A stretch of DNA of 48,872 nt from Bacteroidales bacterium (lineage in GTDB: Bacteria > Bacteroidota > Bacteroidia > Bacteroidales > Paludibacteraceae). The DNA lies in contig JAJFVH010000157.1 of the NCBI GenBank assembly GCA_021371875.1, positions 1-48,872 on the forward strand, read 5' to 3'. Shown here in pieces: positions 25,836 to 33,871 of the stretch. The notes below the pieces were generated by a model. That model saw nothing but the letters and a program-made list of their open reading frames with translations, had not been told where the DNA came from and searched no databases. A program made the position numbers and the translations under genes. Position 1 is the first letter of the stretch. The number at the start of each line of letters is the position of its first letter.

Positions 25836-26897
25836 ATGAAAAAACTTTACTTATTATTGCTGCTTTTCCCATTACTGGTAGCGGCACAACCCAAAGCCGG
25901 ATATTACGATGCCGCTGTAGAAAAAACGGATGCTGCACTTCGTACTTCGCTGAAATCAATTATTACAAATGGTCAAAGTGTAACAAGCTACTCAGGTTTA
26001 TACACTGCCTATGGAACTACAGATATCAATCCTGCTACTGGAAAAATATGGGACATGTATTCCAATTGTAATTTTACTTTCTCGGTAGATGAAAACCATA
26101 GTGGAGGTAATCCTCCTGAATGCACCAATTATAACCGTGAACATACAACCCCCCAAAGTTGGTTTGGCGGAGCATCCCCAATGTACAGCGACCTTTTTAA
26201 TGTATATCCTACTGATACAAAAGTGAATGGCGAACGGGCAAATTATCCTTACGGGGAAGTTGCTTCGGCTACATATATTTCCGGCAATGGTAGCAAAAAG
26301 GGATCATCAAGTTTTTCAGGTTATTCGGGGATAGTTTTCGAACCGATAGATGAATTTAAGGGTGATTTTGCCCGTACCTACATGTATATGGCGACTTGCT
26401 ATGCCGGTTTATGCGAAAATTGGACCAGCGAAGGAACAGCTGTATACAGTTCTTCAAATCTAGGTTTTACCTCTTATGCAGTAGCATTGTTTCTAAAATG
26501 GAATAGACAGGATCCGGTAAGTTCAAAAGAGACCAACCGGAATAATGCGGTAGAAACCATTCAGAACAACCGTAATCCTTTTATTGACCATCCCGAATTG
26601 GCCGAATATATCTGGGGAACAAAAAAAGGAGAACCCTGGTCAATCACTTCGGGGATAGATGAGTTTAGTATTGAATTTTCGGTTTCGCCCAATCCCGTAC
26701 AAAACGAATTGAGAATCAATACGGAAGAGCGAAATATTACCTATACCGTATTTAATCTGAACGGACAGGTTTTAGCTAAAAATCAATTAAACATTTCCAA
26801 AACCGTATCGACCGAACAACTCCAAAACGGTATGTACCTGCTTCAATTAAGTACAGGCAACAAAAAAACAGTTCAGAAATTTGTAGTGAATAAATAA
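25836..26897 (+). CDS. Secreted endonuclease I with T9SS sorting domain
   Basis: A DNA endonuclease of the EndoI (PF04231-type, His-Me finger) family. Signal peptide at residues 1-17; the catalytic part covers about 18-270, with the active-site motif CTNYNREHTTPQSWF (His103) and DLFNVYPTDTKVNGERANYPYGEV. The C-terminal 75 residues form a type IX secretion sorting domain (FSVSPNPVQNELRI... TYTVFNLNGQVL... GMYLLQLSTGNKKTVQKFVV), so it should be exported to the surface or medium. A likely role is nutrient scavenging from extracellular DNA. A second endonuclease I gene follows after 27 bases, suggesting one transcript. Confidence 0.9.
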   Translation: MKKLYLLLLLFPLLVAAQPKAGYYDAAVEKTDAALRTSLKSIITNGQSVTSYSGLYTAYGTTDINPATGKIWDMYSNCNFTFSVDENHSGGNPPECTNYNREHTTPQSWFGGASPMYSDLFNVYPTDTKVNGERANYPYGEVASATYISGNGSKKGSSSFSGYSGIVFEPIDEFKGDFARTYMYMATCYAGLCENWTSEGTAVYSSSNLGFTSYAVALFLKWNRQDPVSSKETNRNNAVETIQNNRNPFIDHPELAEYIWGTKKGEPWSITSGIDEFSIEFSVSPNPVQNELRINTEERNITYTVFNLNGQVLAKNQLNISKTVSTEQLQNGMYLLQLSTGNKKTVQKFVVNK

Positions 26898-26924
26898 ATT
26901 GAAAATAATAATACTATATTAGCC

Positions 26925-29759
26925 ATGCCTGCAAGTCGGTTTAAAAAGTTCATCGGTTTGAGTATAGCTGTTTTTGCTTACTCACAGGTTTTTGCAACCA
27001 TCCCCTCCGGTTACTATTATTTTGCCAGAAACAAAAGCAAGGCGGAACTTAAAACGGCACTGCATGCTTACTGTGCGCCGTTGCATGTGCTCGATTATGG
27101 CGGGGGCACAGGTTTCACCTGGGAAGGTTTTTACTATACCGATCGAAATGCGGATGGTTCGGTGGTGGATATGTATTCTTCCACGGTACGCATGTTCAAT
27201 GGTTTTGCCGCGGTTAGCGGAATGCATATCGAGCATTCGTTGCCCAAAAGCTGGTGGGGAGCGCACGAAAACAATGCCTATAAAGACCTGTTTCATTTAT
27301 ATCCGGCCGATGGCGTTACCAATTCCACCAAGAACAACCTGCCGCTGGGCGAAGTTACCGGAACACCCTCGCTCGACAATGGGGTGAGCAAAGTTGGCAA
27401 AAACGGCTTTGGTACGGCATATACCGACGGTTGCTTCGAACCTGCCGATGAATACAAAGGCGATTTTGCCCGTTCGTATTTTTATATCGCTACGGTTTAC
27501 GAAAATCTGGCGCCGCTCTGGCAATCGCCTATGATGAACAACAATACTTATCCGGTGTGGAAATCCTGGGCGAAGGAATTGTTGCTGAAATGGCACCGCC
27601 AGGACCCGGTAAGCGCCAAGGAGCGTAACCGTATAGAAGCAGTTTACAATATTCAGGGCAATCGCAATCCTTTTATTGATTATCCCGACCTCGTGGAATA
27701 TATCTGGGGAGCTGATACTACCCGGGTATTTCCTTTTCCCGATGAAACCGAAGCCTTTTTGCTAACGCCCCGTCGTGGTGAAAGCATTGATTTCGGCGTG
27801 ATACTTCAAAACGATTCCCGTACACGCAACCTGCAAATCCAGGGGGTGAATATCAGCTCCGATGTATCGGCCAGGCTAAAAAACAACACAACGGCATTTT
27901 CCCTTTCCAGAACAAGCATTCCGGCAGCTGAGGTATTAAACGGGGCGAATGTATCACTCGGTTTTTCGCCTGCGATAAGCGGTTTCTTCCGCGATACGCT
28001 TATAATTGAAAACGGAGGACTCGTCCCGGCGCTTGAAATACCTTTAAAAGCCCTGGCTTCAGCCGATTTTATAACGCTCGAACCCGATGAAATCACACCG
28101 GTTGGCGGTAATTTGAAATGGATATCCGATCCGCAAGCCACCGGTTACCTGTTGAACCTTTATCAGGGAGATCAACAGGCAGGCGACTTGATTATCAGTT
28201 CTTACATGGAGGGAAGCAGTTGGAATAAAGCCATTGAATTATACAACGGAACGGGAAAATCGGTCGACTTATCGAAATACACTTTGCAAAAACAATCGAA
28301 CGGTGCCGGAGATTTCGGTTCGACACTCAAATTGAACGGAACGTTGGCAAATAACAGTACTTACGTTATCCGGCACAAAGATGCAACGAATACCACCCTG
28401 ATAGCCAAAAGCAATTTGTCGGTCGACTCCCTTTTACAATTTAACGGAAACGATGCCATTCAACTGGTGCGCAGCGGGGTAACCATCGATATGGCAGGAC
28501 ATGCCAATGCAGGGGCAGATGTAATCTGGGGACTGGACTTGACTCTGAAACGTAAACCGACAGTAACTCATCCGTTGAGTACTTTTAATCCTTTGGAATG
28601 GGAAAGCTATCCGGCAGATTATTTTGATAAAGCAGGAAGCCATTCGGTTAATTTTGAAGCATCGAGCGTTTATTTATTACAAAATTATTCTGCCGGAACC
28701 GCCACTTCTTACAATGCACAAAACCTTTTACCGGACAAAACCTACACTTACCGTGTCGAAGCCGTCCGCCCCGGCGGAAACACCACCGCCATCAATACCA
28801 TGCAGATTCATACATCAGGCCTGGATGCCCCGGTAGCTATGGAAGCAATGAATGTGAGTTCAAACAGCTTTATGGCCAACTGGGAAGATGCGCTTTACGC
28901 CACAGGTTATTTGCTCGATGTATTTACTTTAAGCGGACAAGCCGAGACCACCGAAACCGAAGAATTTACCGGTGTCAGTTCGGCAGGAACTCCTTTGCCA
29001 TCAGGATGGACAGGCACTGCAAGCGGCAATTATACCACTTCAACCAGCTCAGGAATAGCTCCTCCATCCGTTGCTTTAAAAAATAACGGGGAATGGCTTC
29101 AAACCAAAACCTATCCGGCGCCGGTTTCTAAACTGAGTTTTATGTATCGGTTTGCTTCGGTAGGAACCAACTCGCTGGGCGTTTATGGGCTGAGCAATGG
29201 CGTGTGGACACGGATTGACAGCATTATTTATGTGAATACAACAAAAGCATATCCCGTTCATACTTTTACAAAATCGCAGGCAATGAATGCTTTCCGGTTT
29301 ATTTACCATAAGTCTTCCGGCAATCTTGCCATAGATGATGTGGTAGCCACTTATGGAAGCCAGGATACGGTTTATGTGTATAAAAACGAAGCTGTTACAG
29401 GCAATCAATTCGAGGCGGCCGGATTAAATGAACAAACAGATTATTATTACAAGGTTCGCTCAACACTGGAAAGTTCTGTTTCGGGTTATTCCGAAACAAT
29501 TGATGTGCAAACCACTACGGGCACGGCATTAAAAACAACTCTTCAGCCCGGCATTCATCTTACGGTGAATAACGAAAACATACTGATTTGGGGGTTGAAA
29601 GGCAACGAAACCGTACGGATTTATACAAGTACCGGAGTTTGTATATATCAGCAAAATGCAAAAGGAGATCGCCTGAACCTGGACTTAGCCGGCAAAGGGG
29701 TATTTATCGTGAAAGTACAAAATAACGAATACCGCCACACAGCCAAATTCATAAGATAA
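26925..29759 (+). CDS. Multidomain endonuclease I with lamin-tail-like and Fn3-like domains
   Basis: A large (944-residue) relative of the preceding protein. After a signal peptide (about 1-25), residues 26-270 are an endonuclease I domain with GMHIEHSLPKSWWG (His104), DLFHLYPADGVTNSTKNNLPLGEV and EYKGDFARSYFYIATVY. An Ig-like part (about 280-385) follows. Around 395-560 comes a fold opening with LIISSYMEGSSWNKAIELYNGTGKSVDLSKY, typical of lamin-tail-like domains, and it is spliced within a fibronectin-like frame. Another Fn3-like segment starts at about 640 (DAPVAMEAMNVSSNSFMANWEDA). The last 70 residues (TVRIYTSTGVCIYQQ, GVFIVKVQNNEYRHTAKFIR) resemble a T9SS tail. The extra domains may bind DNA, wall or matrix; that is inference. 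Confidence 0.85.
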   Translation: MPASRFKKFIGLSIAVFAYSQVFATIPSGYYYFARNKSKAELKTALHAYCAPLHVLDYGGGTGFTWEGFYYTDRNADGSVVDMYSSTVRMFNGFAAVSGMHIEHSLPKSWWGAHENNAYKDLFHLYPADGVTNSTKNNLPLGEVTGTPSLDNGVSKVGKNGFGTAYTDGCFEPADEYKGDFARSYFYIATVYENLAPLWQSPMMNNNTYPVWKSWAKELLLKWHRQDPVSAKERNRIEAVYNIQGNRNPFIDYPDLVEYIWGADTTRVFPFPDETEAFLLTPRRGESIDFGVILQNDSRTRNLQIQGVNISSDVSARLKNNTTAFSLSRTSIPAAEVLNGANVSLGFSPAISGFFRDTLIIENGGLVPALEIPLKALASADFITLEPDEITPVGGNLKWISDPQATGYLLNLYQGDQQAGDLIISSYMEGSSWNKAIELYNGTGKSVDLSKYTLQKQSNGAGDFGSTLKLNGTLANNSTYVIRHKDATNTTLIAKSNLSVDSLLQFNGNDAIQLVRSGVTIDMAGHANAGADVIWGLDLTLKRKPTVTHPLSTFNPLEWESYPADYFDKAGSHSVNFEASSVYLLQNYSAGTATSYNAQNLLPDKTYTYRVEAVRPGGNTTAINTMQIHTSGLDAPVAMEAMNVSSNSFMANWEDALYATGYLLDVFTLSGQAETTETEEFTGVSSAGTPLPSGWTGTASGNYTTSTSSGIAPPSVALKNNGEWLQTKTYPAPVSKLSFMYRFASVGTNSLGVYGLSNGVWTRIDSIIYVNTTKAYPVHTFTKSQAMNAFRFIYHKSSGNLAIDDVVATYGSQDTVYVYKNEAVTGNQFEAAGLNEQTDYYYKVRSTLESSVSGYSETIDVQTTTGTALKTTLQPGIHLTVNNENILIWGLKGNETVRIYTSTGVCIYQQNAKGDRLNLDLAGKGVFIVKVQNNEYRHTAKFIR

Positions 29760-29767
29760 TAACCATT

Positions 29768-29794
29768 CCCCGTAACTTATATTGGTTTACGGGG
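29768..29794 (+). terminator. Hairpin after the second endonuclease gene
   Basis: CCCCGTAA (29768-29775) pairs with TTACGGGG (29787-29794); a T5 run follows after 7 bases. Probable terminator, but the T-run is displaced. Confidence 0.5.
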
Positions 29795-30026
29795 AGTGTC
29801 CTTTTTGGGGAGATGATGCAACAGCAGGCAAGGGTTTGTTTCCTTCTTATTTTTAAAAATTAAAAAAATAGCAAAAAGTTTTCACTCCGGCATATTCCGT
29901 TCAAATTATTTGTGTATTTTCAACACTTCAAAACAACGGCACAAAATAAGAGGAGGAGCGACAGATACAATTCACGGACTTTAGATTTTTTTGAGCCGAC
30001 TAATTAATCTTATTGACTTAAAAATC

Positions 30027-31331
30027 ATGGATATACTTAAAAAATGCGGATTTATAATTTGTCTGGCAGTTTGCTTTGCATTACAGGCTGTCGCACAACC
30101 TGAACTTATCCCTGTTGCCGACGGTTGGGCAAACAATTCGGTGAACGTGGTGGTTTTTCGGAAAAACTCATTAGTCAGCTCTAAAAACACGCAATTTATA
30201 GCATTCTACAATCCCGCAGGGAAAATGGTTTTAGGAAAACGAAAACTTTGTTCTGCAAAGTGGGAAATATCAGAGACCGCTTTTGGGGGAAATGTGAAAG
30301 ATGCGCATAATTCCATAAGTATCATGTCGGATGGCGGCGGGTATTTGCATGTAGCATGGGATCATCATGGCAATGCCTTGAATTATGCACGTTCCATAGC
30401 TCCTTTTTCGTTGGAATTGACTGATAAGATTTCCATGACAGGTTCGTATGAAACTAATGTAACGTATCCCGAATTTTACAAAATGCCGGATGGCGATTTG
30501 ATTTTTATGTATCGGGATGGGCGATCGGGGAAAGGGAATCTGGCTATTAACCGCTATGCCCTGAAAACAAAAACATGGTCGCAACTGCATGCCAATCTGA
30601 TTGACGGCGAAGGCCGGCAAAATGCCTACTGGCAAGCTTGCGTGGATAAAAACGGAACGATTCATGTATCGTGGGTATGGCGTTCGTCGCCCAATGTGGC
30701 CAGCAATCACGATATGTGTTACGCTCGTTCTACCGACGGTGGAAAAAGTTGGGAAAAATCGACCGGTGAAAAATACGTTTTACCTGTAAATGCATCTACT
30801 GCGGAATATGTCTGCCGCATTCCGCAAAACAGCGAGTTGATCAACCAAACTTCGATGACGACTGACGATAAAGGAAATCCTTTTATTGCCTCTTACTGGC
30901 GCGAAACGGGCTCGGAAATCCCCCAATACCATTTAATATACAAAGCCGGCGACGGGTGGAAAGTAATAAATACCAATTTCCGGCAAACGGCTTTTTCGTT
31001 AAGCGGCATGGGTACGAAGCGTATTCCGATTTCGCGCCCGCAGATATTGGTTGATGGAAAAGGAGAAAAAGCTTCGGTCCGCTTGTTGTTTCGCGACAGC
31101 GAACGGGACGAAAAAGTATCGATGGGATTTTGCGCCGACATATCCAAAAACAAATGGATAATTACCGATTTGACTGATTTCGGAGTCGGGGCATGGGAAC
31201 CTTCATTCGATACGGAATTGTGGAAAAACAAAAAACAATTGCATATCTTTGTCCAAAAAGCAGAACAACCGGATGCCGAAGGCGTCGCGCAATCAAACGC
31301 TCAAATGGTGTATGTCTTAGAAACAAAGTAA
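30027..31331 (+). CDS. Secreted BNR-4 repeat (beta-propeller) protein
   Basis: A 434-residue exported protein of the BNR-4 family. The ATG at 30027 gives a good signal peptide (MDILKKCGFIICLAVCFALQAVAQ); an earlier in-frame TTG at 29991 only adds a poor N-terminus. Asp-box-like repeats are seen, including IHVSWVWRSSPN...HDMCYARSTDGGKSWEKS. The early segments VKDAHNSISIMSDGGGYLHVAWDHHGN and YRDGRSGKGNLAINRY are highly characteristic of this family, some of whose members are polysaccharide lyases (ulvan or rhamnose-glucuronate types) while others are of unknown function. It has no lyase or hydrolase neighbour that would define a substrate. An orphan glycan-active or glycan-binding enzyme is the best guess. 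Confidence 0.8.
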   Translation: MDILKKCGFIICLAVCFALQAVAQPELIPVADGWANNSVNVVVFRKNSLVSSKNTQFIAFYNPAGKMVLGKRKLCSAKWEISETAFGGNVKDAHNSISIMSDGGGYLHVAWDHHGNALNYARSIAPFSLELTDKISMTGSYETNVTYPEFYKMPDGDLIFMYRDGRSGKGNLAINRYALKTKTWSQLHANLIDGEGRQNAYWQACVDKNGTIHVSWVWRSSPNVASNHDMCYARSTDGGKSWEKSTGEKYVLPVNASTAEYVCRIPQNSELINQTSMTTDDKGNPFIASYWRETGSEIPQYHLIYKAGDGWKVINTNFRQTAFSLSGMGTKRIPISRPQILVDGKGEKASVRLLFRDSERDEKVSMGFCADISKNKWIITDLTDFGVGAWEPSFDTELWKNKKQLHIFVQKAEQPDAEGVAQSNAQMVYVLETK

Positions 31332-31456
31332 CGAGTTGTGCCTATTATTACCTGGAAACTCTGAAAAGGTTTTCGGCATTAATAAAATAAGTGATCCGTT
31401 TTTTTGAAAAACAGAAAATTCAGCGAATTATAATTTTATATCCTGATTTAAAAATA

Positions 31457-31490
31457 AAACCCCGTCCGGTTTCACAACCGGATGGGGTTT
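31457..31490. terminator. Bidirectional terminator between BNR-4 and GH5 genes
   Basis: 15-base arms (AAACCCCGTCCGGTT with AACCGGATGGGGTTT, one mismatch) around a 4-base loop, placed between two convergent genes. Confidence 0.75.
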
Positions 31491-31570
31491 ATCGATCAAC
31501 GTAATACCTATTTTACTAAAAAACCTACAGAGAAAAAATCTTTAAAAAACTACGAAAAACACTTATCTTT

Positions 31571-33277
31571 TCAGAACGGGTATATGCCGGTTGCGGCGCC
31601 AGTAATAAGCCCGTTTAAAGCTTGTTGATCGAAAGTAGTTCCGTTGGAGCGGTTAAAGAGTGCGAATCCGTTATTTCCGGTTCCACCATTGTCCCAATAA
31701 AACGGAACCATGCCGTATTTCTTGGCTTGTTCGGTGACGTATTGATAATAAAAAGCACGTGAATCCAAGTGATGCGCGAGTGCATCGCCGGTGATTGACG
31801 AGCGGCGGATGGCGCCATATTCACCCAAAATAACCGGATAACCCTTGTCGACAAAACTGGTTTTCATTTTGGCAAACTGTGTTTTCACATAGCTTTCCTG
31901 TCCCCATGTAGATACTTTGCCATATTGAGCAAATTCAGCCCCCCACAGATAAATACCACTGCCTGAATCACCGCAAAAATCCCATGGATCGTAATAATGT
32001 ACCTCCACCATTAATCGATTGGCAATTTTGTCGGTGGCAATTTTGAGAAAGTTAACCGCATGGTCTATGTTGGTATTGTAAGCCTGGATAATCAGGTTAC
32101 GGTAAGCATTCCGTCCTCCTGTCGATCGAACGGCATCTACAAAAGTCTGGTTATACGATTGTTGCACCGTATTGTTTTCGGCAGTAGGCGTACCGTAACC
32201 GGCATGTACCTCATTTGTCCCTGCAAAAAGCAAATGTTCATCATAATTGCGGAAATACACGGCAATCTGTTCCCATAATGCTTTTTGTTTGGCATTCACT
32301 TCGGCCTGCTTGGCGTAGGTCGGATTTTCCTCTAGCCAGCCGCCATCCCAGTGAATGTTAAGAATGGCATACATGTTATTGTCAACACAATAATCCACCA
32401 CTTCTTTCACACGTGCCAACCAACTGTCCTTGATTTTGCAGGTAGTTTGATTTTCGATATAACTATCCCACGCACAGGGAATACGAACGGCATTGAAACC
32501 TGCTGCTTTTACAGCATCAATCAAAGTTTTTGTGATTTTAGGATTGCCCCAGGCGATTTCGCTGCCGGTCGCTTCGAGTGAATTTCCTACATTCCAACCT
32601 ATGTTCATTTTCTTTGCCAATACCAGCGCATCGCTTCCCATGCCGGTATTGTCAGCCGGAATGCCGATGGTTTTTGCTGCCTGACGAACTTTAATTGTTT
32701 CGCTCAATGTGCCGGAAGTAAAGGTGACGGCGCCTTCGCGGGATACCGTCGATGTGTTTTCGGCAATAGAAAAAGTGAGTGTCTTATTATCAACGGATGT
32801 TGATTTCAACGAGATCCAATCCGATTGGATTGCGCTTGTATAGGGCAAAACAGATTCAATATTCACAATGATTTCTGTTGCGGCGGATTCTAAATTATAT
32901 TCTTTTTGAGCGATAGTCAAAGTATTCGTTAATTCCTGTGTTACCTTCACTTGTTTTGTAAGTGAACCGGCAGTAATGCTAATGCTGGCTTCGCGTGCGG
33001 CATTTGTTGTGTTTTCGGTCACGGCCACCGTTATTTGTTTTGTACCTGCTTCTCCGTTTGCCGGTGAAAGAGTGCACCAACTTTGGGAACTGGCAGCTGT
33101 CCATGCTACGTTCGTTTTGATGGCCAGTATGGATGTCCCGCTCTCTTTATCAAAGCTTATTTCTTCTTTTGCCAATATGATTTCGGGTTCCAGTATGGGC
33201 TCGTTTTTACAAGAGGAAAAGAGAATCATCAAAAGCAGGATGACAACCGGAGACAAATATTTTTTAAAATTTTTCAT
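31571..33277 (-). CDS. BACON-BACON-GH5 endo-beta-1,4-glucanase lipoprotein (endo-xyloglucanase candidate)
   Basis: Predicted surface lipoprotein that makes the first cuts in a beta-1,4-glucan, here most likely xyloglucan. The ATG at 33277 is chosen over an upstream TTG (33289). Lipobox LFSSC puts the lipidated Cys at about residue 23. Two BACON domains (about 35-115 and 118-202) precede a GH5 subfamily-4-like catalytic domain from about 215 to the end. The acid/base is Glu356 in LLFAGTNEVHAG, where Val replaces the usual Pro of NEP, and the nucleophile is Glu486 in YPVILGEYGA. BACON plus GH5_4 beside GH31, SusC/D and HTCS is the arrangement of the Bacteroides ovatus xyloglucan locus. A -7 element 50 bases upstream suggests it has its own promoter. 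Mixed-linkage glucan is an alternative substrate. Confidence 0.88.
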   Translation of the reverse strand: MKNFKKYLSPVVILLLMILFSSCKNEPILEPEIILAKEEISFDKESGTSILAIKTNVAWTAASSQSWCTLSPANGEAGTKQITVAVTENTTNAAREASISITAGSLTKQVKVTQELTNTLTIAQKEYNLESAATEIIVNIESVLPYTSAIQSDWISLKSTSVDNKTLTFSIAENTSTVSREGAVTFTSGTLSETIKVRQAAKTIGIPADNTGMGSDALVLAKKMNIGWNVGNSLEATGSEIAWGNPKITKTLIDAVKAAGFNAVRIPCAWDSYIENQTTCKIKDSWLARVKEVVDYCVDNNMYAILNIHWDGGWLEENPTYAKQAEVNAKQKALWEQIAVYFRNYDEHLLFAGTNEVHAGYGTPTAENNTVQQSYNQTFVDAVRSTGGRNAYRNLIIQAYNTNIDHAVNFLKIATDKIANRLMVEVHYYDPWDFCGDSGSGIYLWGAEFAQYGKVSTWGQESYVKTQFAKMKTSFVDKGYPVILGEYGAIRRSSITGDALAHHLDSRAFYYQYVTEQAKKYGMVPFYWDNGGTGNNGFALFNRSNGTTFDQQALNGLITGAATGIYPF

Positions 33278-33326
33278 TTTTTGAACCAATATGTTTTCTG
33301 TGGATTATTGTCTGTTTATTGAAGTA

Positions 33327-33334
33327 CAAATCTA
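33327..33334 (-). promoter_or_regulatory. Candidate -7 promoter element (TAGATTTG on minus strand) for the BACON-GH5 gene
   Basis: Fits TAnnTTTG on the minus strand, 50 bases before the ATG, in the gap after the small lipoprotein gene. Confidence 0.5.
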
Positions 33335-33356
33335 TAAAAAAAGAAATAAGCCACTG

Positions 33357-33809
33357 TTACTGATGACATAATTCACTAAATTTTTCTTTCTCAAGCAGGG
33401 TTAAGTTTACTTTTTTCAAACTTTGCTGAAGCTCCCTCACCTTTGCGGCTTTAACCTGAACTTTCCCCATAAAAGAAGCATCCTTCGACAATTCAGGATG
33501 TTGTTTTAATTGATCCGTATATTGTTTCAACTTTTTCAGAGAAACCTCAAACTCCAGTAACATTTTTTCATTTTCATTCATATTGAAAGTCTTTTTTGAC
33601 ATTTCAATACTTGCATTCTCCATTTGAGAACGATATTCCTCTGAATTTGCAAAGCCGGAATCGGCAACTGCTTTCTCCTGAAGTTCTTGCGATGTATTAA
33701 AGGCATCCTCAAATTGTTCTGGTTTCTGCTCTTCCTGCGTTTGTTTATTGCAGGCGCTCATTGCCACAAAACAGAAAATTATAAAAAAGGGAAAAGGGAA
33801 ATATCTCAT
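33357..33809 (-). CDS. Small coiled-coil lipoprotein of unknown function
   Basis: I do not recognise this 150-residue protein. The N terminus is a lipoprotein signal peptide with lipobox VAMSAC (Cys20). The rest is highly charged and helical, with heptad-like spacing (MLLEFEVSLKKLKQYTDQLKQHPELSKD, VQVKAAKVRELQQSLKKVNLTLLEKEKF), so a coiled coil is likely. It has no carbohydrate-binding or enzymatic motif. It lies between the glycan-binding protein and the BACON-GH5 gene, on the same strand, but a terminator stands directly before it. It may be a periplasmic or surface scaffold, or an unrelated gene inserted into the locus. Confidence 0.75.
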   Translation of the reverse strand: MRYFPFPFFIIFCFVAMSACNKQTQEEQKPEQFEDAFNTSQELQEKAVADSGFANSEEYRSQMENASIEMSKKTFNMNENEKMLLEFEVSLKKLKQYTDQLKQHPELSKDASFMGKVQVKAAKVRELQQSLKKVNLTLLEKEKFSELCHQ

Positions 33810-33821
33810 AAAAGCTTTGTC

Positions 33822-33862
33822 AAAAAAGAGGGTGCCTGAATTTTCAAGGCAGCCTCTTTTTT
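33822..33862 (-). terminator. Terminator after the SGBP gene
   Basis: 16-base arms (33822-33837 with 33847-33862, one mismatch) including A6/T6 tracts and a 9-base loop. It starts 10 bases after the SGBP stop codon and could end transcription from GH31 through SGBP; its symmetry allows action on the other strand too. Confidence 0.8.
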
Positions 33863-33871
33863 GTTTATAAA

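Noticed and set aside
31571-33277. Loss of the catalytic NEP motif in the BACON-GH5 protein (NEV instead)
   Set aside because: The essential Glu is kept, the surrounding LLFAGTNEV pattern looks like the form found in related Bacteroidota GH5 proteins as I recall them, and the nucleophile is intact, so inactivation is not indicated.
33277-33289. TTG start 12 bases upstream for the BACON-GH5 protein
   Set aside because: The ATG at 33277 gives a standard lipoprotein signal peptide without the extra residues.
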